Below the pieces are notes generated by a model, which was not told the DNA's origin, made no database searches, and was given only the letters and a program-made list of their open reading frames with translations. Source: DASQVO01 sp035640715 (GTDB lineage Bacteria; Actinomycetota; Actinomycetes; Streptosporangiales; Streptosporangiaceae). Taken from it: a DNA stretch of 25,021 bases. Position numbers and translations under genes: made by a program. Location of the stretch: NCBI GenBank assembly GCA_035640715.1, contig DASQVO010000554.1:1-25021 (forward strand), written 5' to 3'. Of the stretch, positions 1 to 6,413 are shown in pieces; the first letter of the stretch is position 1; the number at the start of each line of letters is the position of its first letter.

Positions 1-2
1 GT

Positions 3-485
3 GCCTCGCCGGCAATGTCCCCGGGGGGACCTTCGATCCCGGTGTCGTTCACGGTGGCGATCAATGGCCAGGCAGTGTCTCCGCCGCTATTTAGCTTTGC
101 TGTCACTCCGGGCAGGACCCTGAAGATCAATGTGGAGGTGACCGTACCGGCACACGCCACGGTGACCGCCCTGTGGCTCGGTATAGACGAGCGCGAGTGG
201 GGCCTCGGCCCGGCTGGGCCCATCGGCATGCGCCCGGTTCTGGCACACACCCGGAAACCGCTCACTACCGGATCGCATGCGTTCAGGCTGCAGTGGACCG
301 TGCCCACGAGCCGGTTCTCCTGCTGGAAGCGGACCGTGCCCGCTGGGCAAGGCTGCGTGGCCCTCGTCGCGGCATGGTGGGGGCGTGACATGGACCCGGC
401 ATGGTGGGCGCGTGGCCAGGACCAGGGGGTAGCGCAGCCCATTGCTGTGCTTTTTACGCCAGCCAGTCCGAACGGCTCCGGCTAG
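3..485 (+). CDS. Hypothetical protein, 5' end probably outside the window
   Basis: The frame is open to the left edge. The first ATG, at 15, has no Shine-Dalgarno sequence before it, so the gene probably starts upstream of the window. About 156 residues are visible. The N-terminal half alternates hydrophobic and polar residues (VSFTVAINGQ, LKINVEVTVP) like beta strands of an immunoglobulin-like or jelly-roll domain. The C-terminal half is Trp-rich, with two Cys (SCWKR and GCVAL). There is no transmembrane segment or signal peptide in the visible part. A strong hairpin at 496-526 lies 10 nt after the stop and supports a real transcript end. I do not recognise the family. It lies in the region interpreted as the end of an integrative element, so it may be cargo. 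Confidence 0.5.
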   Translation, partial: ASPAMSPGGPSIPVSFTVAINGQAVSPPLFSFAVTPGRTLKINVEVTVPAHATVTALWLGIDEREWGLGPAGPIGMRPVLAHTRKPLTTGSHAFRLQWTVPTSRFSCWKRTVPAGQGCVALVAAWWGRDMDPAWWARGQDQGVAQPIAVLFTPASPNGSG

Positions 486-495
486 GCCTTTTTGC

Positions 496-526
496 TCAGG
501 GCATCCCTATGGAGGGGATGCCCTGA
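496..526 (+). terminator. Strong hairpin, likely terminator of the upstream gene
   Basis: A perfect 12-bp inverted repeat (TCAGGGCATCCC at 496-507, pairing with 515-526) closes a 7-nt loop. It begins 10 nt after the stop codon of the first gene. No T-run follows it, which is common for actinobacterial terminators; a T5 run precedes it. Confidence 0.65.
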
Positions 527-687
527 ACCGGAATTCCCTGGTGAGGGTCATGCACTCCACCGCGGTCCATGAGCAGTGCACAGAATCCCTCGCCGCCTGC
601 ATATTTCACGTTTACTTGGTGAGGTCCGACACCGGCCCATAGCTTCGCAGAGGCACAGGCGGCGGCCGCACGCGCCGGAGGTGCGTC
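527..687. other. Intergenic leader of the small peptide/HAD unit
   Basis: No gene-like reading frame is seen. The stretch contains a spaced 6-bp inverted repeat (TGCACT 551-556, AGTGCA 575-580) and an AT-richer patch around 600-620. It ends in a GGAGG-type ribosome binding site (677-681) that serves the ATG at 688. I cannot place a confident promoter. Confidence 0.4.
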
Positions 688-804
688 ATGAAACTGGCGT
701 GGCGGCACCGCATGCGAGTTCGTGGGCGGCGCGAGGTGCTCGGCGTGAGTGGCGGCCTGGTCGCGGTGGCCGCCGCGGTTGCTGCCGTAGGGTGGCTGTC
801 GTGA
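688..804 (+). CDS. 38-aa single-pass membrane micropeptide, coupled to the HAD gene
   Basis: The ATG at 688 has GGAGG at 677-681, six nucleotides upstream. The product is 38 residues: a strongly basic N-terminus (K/R/H-rich, residues 2-15) followed by a hydrophobic stretch of about 21 residues (LGVSGGLVAVAAAVAAVGWL). This suggests one transmembrane helix with the basic end in the cytoplasm. Its TGA (802-804) overlaps the GTG start of the HAD hydrolase (801), giving a GTGA junction typical of translational coupling. The coupling and ribosome binding site argue that it is real and not noise. Function is unknown. It might anchor or regulate the HAD enzyme, or only open its start site. Confidence 0.6.
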   Translation: MKLAWRHRMRVRGRREVLGVSGGLVAVAAAVAAVGWLS

Positions 805-1460
805 TCGGTGCGGTCGTCTTCGACGTTGGCGAATGTCTGGTGGATGAGACCCGGGAGTACGGGACGTGGGCGGATTGGCTGGGCGTCCCGCGTCACACGT
901 TCTCTGCGGTGTTCGGCGCGGTTATCGCGCGTGGCCTGGACTACCGGGAGACGTTCCAGGTGTTCCAGCCGGGGTTTGACCTGGACAAGGCGCGGCAGCA
1001 GCGGGCGGATGAGGGCAAGCCGGAATGGTTCGGGGAGGATGACCTGTACCCGGACGTGCGGCCCGCGTTGGCCCGGCTCCGGGCCGATGGCCTGTGGGTC
1101 GGCATCGCCGGGAATCAAACGGTGCGGTCGGGCGGCATTCTCCGGGACCTGGCTCTGCCTGCTGACATGATCGCCACATCGGATGACTGGGGCGTGTCCA
1201 AGCCGGACCCGGGGTTCTTCCGGCGGATGCTGGAGGAGGCCCCGGGTGGGCCGGACGAGATCTTGTATGTGGGTGACCGGCTGGATAACGACATCCGGCC
1301 CGCGGCACGCCTCGGGCTGCGGACAGCGCTGATCAGGCGCGGCCCGTGGGCGATGATCCAGCAGGACGATCCCGACGTCGATCGGGTGCCGACGATGCGG
1401 ATCGACTCGCTGGCCGAGCTGCCCGCCAAGATCGCCGCGTTTAACGCTGCAGCGTGCTGA
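801..1460 (+). CDS. HAD-superfamily hydrolase
   Basis: A 219-residue haloacid-dehalogenase-like hydrolase, probably a phosphatase. Motif I is FDVGECLVD (residues 7-15) with nucleophile Asp8; the usual second Asp is Gly10, a known variant. Motif II is GIAGNQT (101-107). Motif III is SKPDP with Lys134. Motif IV is VGDRLDND (157-164). Length is normal for the family. I chose GTG 801 because it overlaps the stop of the upstream micropeptide and the protein then begins right at the motif I strand; GTG 792 is an alternative, and the longer in-frame ORF from 576 has unrelated low-complexity sequence. The gene converges on the XRE regulator and overlaps its 3' end by 20 nt. HAD enzymes next to XRE/TPR regulators are a recurrent actinobacterial pairing. 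Substrate unknown. Confidence 0.85.
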   Translation: MIGAVVFDVGECLVDETREYGTWADWLGVPRHTFSAVFGAVIARGLDYRETFQVFQPGFDLDKARQQRADEGKPEWFGEDDLYPDVRPALARLRADGLWVGIAGNQTVRSGGILRDLALPADMIATSDDWGVSKPDPGFFRRMLEEAPGGPDEILYVGDRLDNDIRPAARLGLRTALIRRGPWAMIQQDDPDVDRVPTMRIDSLAELPAKIAAFNAAAC

Positions 1461-2715
1461 GGGTGGCCTGCCAGCCGTACAGCCGGTCGTCGAGGGCCTG
1501 GACGCAGTCCAGTTCGGCCCACGGCTGGAGGGCCTTGCGGACTTCGAGCACGCGGTCCATGCCGGTGGCGTACCAGGTGATGCCGAGCTGTTGCAGGGCT
1601 TGGTCGGCGTAGGCGCACGCGGCTTCGGGGTTGCGCTGGGCTGCTTCGACGGCGGCGAGGTCGCCGAGGATGACGGTGCGCTGCTTGTCGTCAGCGGCTG
1701 TCGCCTCGTTGAGTGCGGCGGTCAGGGTCTCTTTGGCCTGGGGAAGGTGCCCGGCCTTGAGCTGGGTGTTGCCTTTGAATGCCGCCAGGCGCATGGGTGA
1801 GAACCAGGTGAACCAGTCTGGTGACGCATGCTCGCTGCCAGCGGCCAGGATCGATTCGGCGTGGTCGATCAGGCGCAGGGCCTCGCGGGTGTGGCCGCTG
1901 ATCGTCTCGCATTCGGCCTCTACCGCGTCCAGCCAGGCCAGGAACTCTGCTGATGCTGGTGCGCGGCGGGCGTAGGTGCGGGCGGCCCGCATCCGGTCGG
2001 CGTGCTCGTCGCGGCGCCCGGCCCAGCCGGGAATGAACGCTGCGTGGGCGAGGATCGCGGAGCCCAGCAGGGCGTCGTCGGCTTCCCCGGCTGCTTGTAG
2101 TGCCCGGACGAAGGTGGCGTCTGCGTCGTCGGGCTGCCGCAGGTCGAAGAACTCGATGCGCCCGGCTAGCAGGAGCGTCTCGGCTAGGGCGGTGGCGAGG
2201 ATGCTTTGGCTTACCCCGGCGGTCTCCCCGAGCAGGTGCGCGCCGAGGCGGGTGTGCTCGATGACCGGCGGGTGCAGGTGGGTGGGCAGCACGCTGGCGT
2301 AGAGACGGCGGTAGGCGGCGGTGATCGCCGCATAGTCGCCTGCCACCGTGGATGGCTGGATGACGCCCCTGGCCTTGGCTAGCGGCAGCGGGGTCCGGCT
2401 GCTGTTTCTGGTCAGCTGCGGCTGGGCGGCGGCTGCGGCGTCGGGCCCGGCTGCGGACACTTCCCATGGCGGCGTGAACCCGAGTTCTGCGATCGGGAGC
2501 TGGAGCACGTGCACGAGGAGCCGCTGATGGTCTGCGCGCGGCCACGGCGGGGTGGCCGATTCCCAGCGCCGTATCTGGCGGGCGCTGATCTCCAGGTGCC
2601 CTAGCCCGAGCTGGGGCGCCGCACGCGTGAGTGCGTCCGCGAGCGCTTGCTGTGATGCGTACCCGGCATGCTGGCGGGCGGCCTTGAGCCGCACGTTGCC
2701 GATTGGGTGCGTCAT
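1441..2715 (-). CDS. XRE-type helix-turn-helix regulator with helical C-terminal repeat domain
   Basis: A 424-residue DNA-binding regulator. The N-terminal helix-turn-helix (about residues 8-75) carries the pattern RLKAARQHAGY-QQALADAL, then ISARQIRRWES and PPWPR-HQRLL, typical of actinobacterial XRE proteins. After a polar linker (about 85-110), residues 115-424 are Ala/Leu-rich amphipathic helices resembling TPR-like solenoids (for example AEAECETISGHTREALRLIDHAES), used by this group for ligand or peptide sensing. The start at 2715 has GGAGG five nt upstream. The gene converges with the HAD hydrolase; the two coding ends overlap by 20 nt. Its own upstream region (2754-2843) holds an array of phased AGGAC/GTCCT half-sites, a likely self-regulatory operator. 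The ligand and targets are unknown. Confidence 0.85.
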   Translation of the reverse strand: MTHPIGNVRLKAARQHAGYASQQALADALTRAAPQLGLGHLEISARQIRRWESATPPWPRADHQRLLVHVLQLPIAELGFTPPWEVSAAGPDAAAAAQPQLTRNSSRTPLPLAKARGVIQPSTVAGDYAAITAAYRRLYASVLPTHLHPPVIEHTRLGAHLLGETAGVSQSILATALAETLLLAGRIEFFDLRQPDDADATFVRALQAAGEADDALLGSAILAHAAFIPGWAGRRDEHADRMRAARTYARRAPASAEFLAWLDAVEAECETISGHTREALRLIDHAESILAAGSEHASPDWFTWFSPMRLAAFKGNTQLKAGHLPQAKETLTAALNEATAADDKQRTVILGDLAAVEAAQRNPEAACAYADQALQQLGITWYATGMDRVLEVRKALQPWAELDCVQALDDRLYGWQATLSTLQR

Positions 2716-2753
2716 GGGAACCTCCGCGCGTGTAGCGCCTGGTGCTAGCTCTT

Positions 2754-2843
2754 AGGACTCCGCGAGGACGACTGTACCTCTCTGATACGTCAACGTCCTA
2801 ACAGAGACCTTATAATGTCCTCTAAAAGTCCTATCTTAGTCCG
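2754..2843. promoter_or_regulatory. Array of 11-bp-phased GTCCT/AGGAC half-sites with an embedded TATAAT
   Basis: AGGAC occurs at 2754 and 2765, exactly 11 bp apart. On the other arm, GTCCT, GACCT, GTCCT, GTCCT and GTCCG start at 2795, 2806, 2817, 2828 and 2839, again every 11 bp. GTCCT is the reverse complement of AGGAC, so the two arms are inverted relative to each other. A perfect TATAAT (2811-2816, plus strand; the minus strand reads TATAAG one base away) sits inside the array. The array lies immediately upstream of the XRE regulator. The spacing is seen directly. That it binds the XRE protein is inferred. Confidence 0.6.
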
Positions 2844-2862
2844 GTTTCTGTCGGCATGCTGA

Positions 2863-3069
2863 AAGAGCGGCGGCAAGGAGCCGATCGCTTACAAGACGCA
2901 AATGGGGCATGACAGTGAGCGGGCCGCGCTGATCTACCAGCACCGGGCGCGCGGCGCGGACAAGATCATCACTGACAGCATCGACGCTCACGTCGAAGCC
3001 GAGCGGGGGAGACGGGACGATGATGACGGTGACGATGGCACGGCGGGCGTGCTGGTGCCGGTGGGCTAA
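2863..3069 (+). pseudogene. C-terminal remnant of a tyrosine-recombinase integrase
   Basis: The frame ending at TAA 3067-3069 reads MGHDSERAALIYQH from 2902, followed by a charged tail rich in D, E and R. This is the hallmark end of actinobacterial phage/AICE tyrosine integrases, with the catalytic Tyr in AALIYQH. In-frame sequence goes back only to a TGA at 2860-2862 and lacks the Arg-His-x-x-Arg part of the active site and the N-terminal SAM-like domain. Only about the last 55 residues are convincing. It points at the 3' end of tRNA-Gly 90 nt away, the normal geometry of int next to its attachment site. A short direct repeat (GCTAATGGCCCG, twice) overlaps and follows the stop. The element is inferred to extend to the left. 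Confidence 0.75.
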
Positions 3070-3159
3070 TGGCCCGCTAATGGCCCGGAACACGATCAGC
3101 CACATGGCGAGGGCAACGGCGAGCGCTCGAATCATGTCGCTGACCTGGGCCGGAACCGG

Positions 3160-3233
3160 TGGAGCGGGCGACGGGAATCGAACCCGCATGACCAGCTTGG
3201 AAGGCTGGGGCTCTGCCATTGAGCTACGCCCGC
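3160..3233 (-). tRNA. tRNA-Gly(TCC), CCA encoded
   Basis: On the minus strand the sequence folds as a full cloverleaf. The 7-bp acceptor is GCGGGCG/CGCCCGC. The D-arm is GCTC-AATGGCA-GAGC. The anticodon stem is CCAGC/GCTGG with loop CTTCCAA, giving anticodon TCC. The T-arm is GCGGG-TTCGATT-CCCGT. The discriminator is T (3163), and CCA is encoded at 3162-3160. Its 3' end faces the integrase remnant, marking a probable integration site. Confidence 0.95.
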
Positions 3234-3241
3234 GCGGCGGC

Positions 3242-3261
3242 GGCAGGGCCATGGCCCTGCC
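3242..3261. repeat. Perfect 20-bp palindrome just upstream of tRNA-Gly
   Basis: GGCAGGGCCA at 3242-3251 is followed by its exact reverse complement at 3252-3261, with no spacer. It lies 9 bp upstream of the tRNA 5' end. It could be a regulatory site or a structure in the tRNA leader. Confidence 0.55.
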
Positions 3262-3314
3262 ATGCCACCACGGGTAGCGTACCGGCTTCGGGCCGCGTGC
3301 CGCACCGCTCCCCG

Positions 3315-3352
3315 CCGCCCGTCAGAGATAATGCCGCCCGCCAGAGATAATG
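3315..3352. repeat. Tandem 19-bp repeat, two copies
   Basis: Two adjacent 19-bp copies (3315-3333 and 3334-3352), each CCGCCCGYCAGAGATAATG, differ at one base. They lie between tRNA-Gly and the 3' end of the lipase gene, in a stretch (3262-3368) with no gene. Role unknown. Confidence 0.7.
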
Positions 3353-3368
3353 AGGTGCCCGGCAGAGG

Positions 3369-4370
3369 TCAGAAGGACGGCACCAGCCCGACGGGTCCGA
3401 TCATGGGAAGCACCGTCATGCACGGAACCTGGACCGGGTGGGCCGGGTCGAGGGCGTTGAGCACGTCGGCGAGCGCCACCGGGTCGTAGGAAATCTCCAG
3501 GTGATCGCTGAGGTCGGGCGGGCACTGGTTCTGGACGGTGATGTTCGTGACGTCCGGGCCGGTGAGGAATGCCGACGTATACGGCGTCACCACCTCGTCG
3601 TACGTGGTTTCGATGACCGTGTAGGTGACGCCCGGCACGGTGTCACCGCCGGAGTTCAGCTGAGTCAGGAAGGGGGAGCCAACCTCCTGCTCGTCGCACG
3701 ATTCACAGGCGCTGCCCAGTACGACGTTGACGGAGCCGGCCAGGCCGAGGGTCTGCGACAGCGTGGTCAGACCGTCGATGGTGGTGCCGTGGTTCGACGG
3801 GGAAAGGCCGACCAGCGTGTGGACCTTGGACGCGCCGCCGAGGAACTTCAGGTAGTACCGCGGCATCATGCCGCCCTGGGAATGGCCGACGATGTCCACC
3901 TTGGCTGCGCCGGTCGCCGCCAGCACCTTGCTGACGAACGCCGCCAGTTGACCGGCAGAGGCGGCGATATCACCGGTTGCCTGGAGATCAGCGGATGGCG
4001 ACGCGCCGCCATAGTTGAACGCGAAGACGCAGTAGCCGTGGTCAGCAAGCAATGGGGACGCCGCCTGCCAATTGTCGTTCATGTTCTCAAACGTTCCGTG
4101 AATGAGGACGACCGGGTACGGATGAGCCGCACTGGGATGGCAGGAGAAATTATTGGAGCCAGGCGGTGAGACCGTCGGCGATGCGAGCGTCGCGCCGAAG
4201 CCGGCGGCGAAGCTGTAGTTGACCGGCAGGACCGTGGCGGCCGATGTGCGGGCGGACGGCCGCGCCGGGCCGGACGCCTGAGCGGATGCGGCTCCAGCGC
4301 TGAGGACGCTGGCCGCGGTCAGGCCAGCGGCGCAGAGCAGCCCGGCAGTAATGCGCATGCGTCGTTGCAT
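3369..4370 (-). CDS. Secreted alpha/beta-hydrolase lipase (class 2-type triacylglycerol lipase)
   Basis: A 333-residue extracellular lipase/esterase that hydrolyses acylglycerol or other ester bonds. A Sec signal peptide is clear: RRMR, a hydrophobic core (LLCAAGLTAASVLSAGA) and AxA cleavage near residue 30. The oxyanion strand motif is VVLIHGT (87-93). The nucleophile elbow is GHSQG with Ser164. The likely acid is Asp258 (TTYDEVV) and the likely base is His290 (LSDHLEI). Six Cys lie outside the signal peptide, including C222-x-x-C225, fitting disulfides in an exported protein. Start 4370 was chosen over the longer frame because AGGAGG lies 8 nt before it and it opens directly on the signal peptide. 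No neighbouring gene suggests an operon. Confidence 0.9.
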   Translation of the reverse strand: MQRRMRITAGLLCAAGLTAASVLSAGAASAQASGPARPSARTSAATVLPVNYSFAAGFGATLASPTVSPPGSNNFSCHPSAAHPYPVVLIHGTFENMNDNWQAASPLLADHGYCVFAFNYGGASPSADLQATGDIAASAGQLAAFVSKVLAATGAAKVDIVGHSQGGMMPRYYLKFLGGASKVHTLVGLSPSNHGTTIDGLTTLSQTLGLAGSVNVVLGSACESCDEQEVGSPFLTQLNSGGDTVPGVTYTVIETTYDEVVTPYTSAFLTGPDVTNITVQNQCPPDLSDHLEISYDPVALADVLNALDPAHPVQVPCMTVLPMIGPVGLVPSF

Positions 4371-4591
4371 GAACGGCTCCTCCTGTGAATATCCGGACCC
4401 CTTCCTGATCACCTTCGAAAAAGGCAATCCGAATGCCGCCTGAGCCTGAGCCAGAACGAGCCGATAGCCGATCCCCGATAGTCCGAATTTTCCCGTTTCT
4501 GCGCTTTCAGGCTGCAGGACCCAAGGATTAAAGCATCGCGGCGGCTACGGCTCCAATACGCCAGCGCAACGATTCCGCCTCGATCACCGAA

Positions 4592-4933
4592 ATGATCGAG
4601 GCGATCCAGGCCAACGTCGCCGAATACGCCCGGCCGCTTGATACGGCCTACACCATGACGCTTCGCGATGCCGTCCAGCATGCGGGGTTCCCCCGTGTGC
4701 CCGGCCAGCCGTGCGGCAACAGGCACCCGGGCGTGGAGGAGCGCCCAGATCTCGTTCGGGCCCGTTAAGACTGTCTTATTCGGGCGCGTGCCGGGCAGAT
4801 GCTGGATACGAGTGCCCAGGGCCTGCACCTCGCCGGCGTTCCGAACGAAATGCTGGCGCACCTGGAAGCCCGGCGCGCCAGCCGGCGGATAGCTGCGGGA
4901 AGCCCGCTCCCGTCGGCGCATCCTGACATCTGA
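4592..4933 (+). pseudogene. Decayed gene, N-terminal part resembling a PucR-type regulator
   Basis: One frame with coding-like G/C third positions runs from about 4532 to a TGA at 4931-4933 but is broken by an in-frame TAA at 4766-4768. Before the stop it reads EMIEAIQANVAEYARPLD and then YTMTLRDAVQHAGF. This resembles the N-terminal helical region of PucR/CdaR-type regulators, where a xxxEYARPLDxxYxxxLRxAV pattern recurs. After the stop come about 54 helix-prone residues with no recognised domain. The C-terminal PucR helix-turn-helix is missing. PucR regulators often sit beside amidohydrolases such as the gene that follows. The assignment is from memory of the family and is tentative. The overlapping 202-aa antisense frame looks like a shadow. 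Confidence 0.35.
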
Positions 4934-5003
4934 AGAATCAGCTCTTGACTGGAATGACGCCCGTGCTGGCCCAGGCATCGACCCGCGAAGGTGAGGGATT
5001 GCG

Positions 5004-6368
5004 ATGGCTAACCGCATGCTCCTGCGAGGCGGCTACGTGATCACCATGGACCCGGCCATCGGCGATGTGCCCGGCGGCGACGTCCTCATCGAGGGGGACC
5101 GGATCGTCGCGGTCGAGCGGCAGATCAACGCTGACGCGGACGTGCTCGACGCGACCGGGCGCATCGTGATCCCCGGGTTTGTCGACACCCAGCGGCACAC
5201 CTGGGAGACGGCGATACGCGGCTGTGCCCCGGATGACACGCTCGACGACTACTTCGTCCACATCCTGGACACGTTCGCGCCGGCCTACCGGCCAGAGGAC
5301 GTGTACGCCGCGAATCTCGCAGGCTCGCTGGAGTGCCTCAACGCCGGCATCACCACACTGGTGGACTGGTCCCACATCAACAACACGCCGGATCACCCGG
5401 ACGCCGCCATCCAGGCCCTGCAGGAGACCGGCATCCGGGCGCAGTACGCCTACGGCAGCGCGAACACATCCATGGCTGATTACTGGAATGAGAGCAAGAT
5501 CGCGATACCGGCCGACGACGTGCGCCGCGTCCGGGACACGTACTTCTCCGGCGGCACATCCGCGGGCGGTCTGCTGACGATGGCCCTGGCCACACGCGGC
5601 CCGGGGTTCTGCGTGCCCGACGTGGTGCGGGCCGAATGGGACCTGGCCCGTGACCTCGGCATCCCCGTCACCGTGCATGTGGCGATGGGCCGGCTCGCCG
5701 GAAGGTTCGGGATGGTCCAGCAGCTCGCGTCGATGGACCTGCTGCGGCCTGGCACGACCTACATCCACTGCTGCCATCTGAGTGAGGAGGAATGGCGGCT
5801 GATCGCCGGCAGCGGCGGGCTCGTCTCGATCGCCGCCCAGGCCGAGCTGCAGATGGGCCATGGCTGGCCGCCCGTCATGAAAGCCCTTGAGTACGGGCTG
5901 CGCCCCGGCTTGTCGGTCGGCATCGTAACCTCCCTGCCCGGCGACATGTTCATGCAGATCCGCGCCGCTTTCGGCGCCGAACGCGCTCGCGTGCACGAGA
6001 CATGCTGGGCGGCGGACATCCCGTGCCCGGGCAACATGCTGACCGCGCGCCAGCTGCTCGAGATGGCGACGATCAACGGCGCCGAGATCGCCGGGGTGGC
6101 GGACAGGACCGGTTCGCTGACCCCCGGCAAGCAGGCCGACATCGTGGTCATCGACGGGACCGCGCTCAGCGTCGCGCCGGTGATCGACCCGGTGGCCGCG
6201 GTCACATTGTGTGCCGATGTGTCCAACGTCGAGACCGTTCTCGTCGCCGGGGTGTCCCGCAAGCGTGACGGCCGGCTGCTCGCCAGCGCCGGAAGGGCGC
6301 GCGAGCTGGTCGAGGCGTCCCGCGACCATCTCATCGCGGTGACGGAGAGCCATACGGCCGCCGTGTGA
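5004..6368 (+). CDS. Amidohydrolase-superfamily protein (cytosine deaminase/chlorohydrolase-like) with altered metal site
   Basis: A 454-residue amidohydrolase-like protein of the TrzA/SsnA-type deaminase group. It has the N-terminal beta-sandwich (GGYVITMD...DVLIEGDRIVAV), the PGFVDT strand (57-62), the (beta/alpha)8 barrel and the C-terminal TGSLTPGKQADIVVID signature (369-384). Metal-site residues are partly abnormal. The family HxH after PGFVDT reads Q63-R-H65. His225 (VTVHV) and His255/His258 (YIHCCH) are present. The strand-8 catalytic Asp expected in an LSVDVVTSVPGD-like motif is Gly306 (LSVGIVTSLPGD). It may therefore be inactive, or use a different metal arrangement. Length is normal. 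ATG 5004 has an AAGGTGAGG ribosome binding site. No partner genes are evident; substrate unknown. Confidence 0.85.
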   Translation: MANRMLLRGGYVITMDPAIGDVPGGDVLIEGDRIVAVERQINADADVLDATGRIVIPGFVDTQRHTWETAIRGCAPDDTLDDYFVHILDTFAPAYRPEDVYAANLAGSLECLNAGITTLVDWSHINNTPDHPDAAIQALQETGIRAQYAYGSANTSMADYWNESKIAIPADDVRRVRDTYFSGGTSAGGLLTMALATRGPGFCVPDVVRAEWDLARDLGIPVTVHVAMGRLAGRFGMVQQLASMDLLRPGTTYIHCCHLSEEEWRLIAGSGGLVSIAAQAELQMGHGWPPVMKALEYGLRPGLSVGIVTSLPGDMFMQIRAAFGAERARVHETCWAADIPCPGNMLTARQLLEMATINGAEIAGVADRTGSLTPGKQADIVVIDGTALSVAPVIDPVAAVTLCADVSNVETVLVAGVSRKRDGRLLASAGRARELVEASRDHLIAVTESHTAAV

Positions 6369-6413
6369 CGCGGCCTGTTTATCGTTTTTCTTTCCCGACC
6401 TTAAAGGAATTCG

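Noticed and set aside
576..800. N-terminal extension of the HAD hydrolase back to 576
   Set aside because: The extra 75 residues are Arg/Pro/His-rich, unlike any HAD protein, and overlap the better-supported micropeptide frame.
2836..3277. Frames on both strands across tRNA-Gly (for example 3020-3277, reading GAGDGNRTR)
   Set aside because: The GDGNRTR-type sequence is the well-known false translation of a tRNA gene; the minus frame is antisense to the integrase remnant.
4409..5017. 202-aa minus-strand frame upstream of the lipase
   Set aside because: It overlaps the lipase leader; the plus strand has more coding-like third positions, and the predicted product is Arg-rich without motifs.
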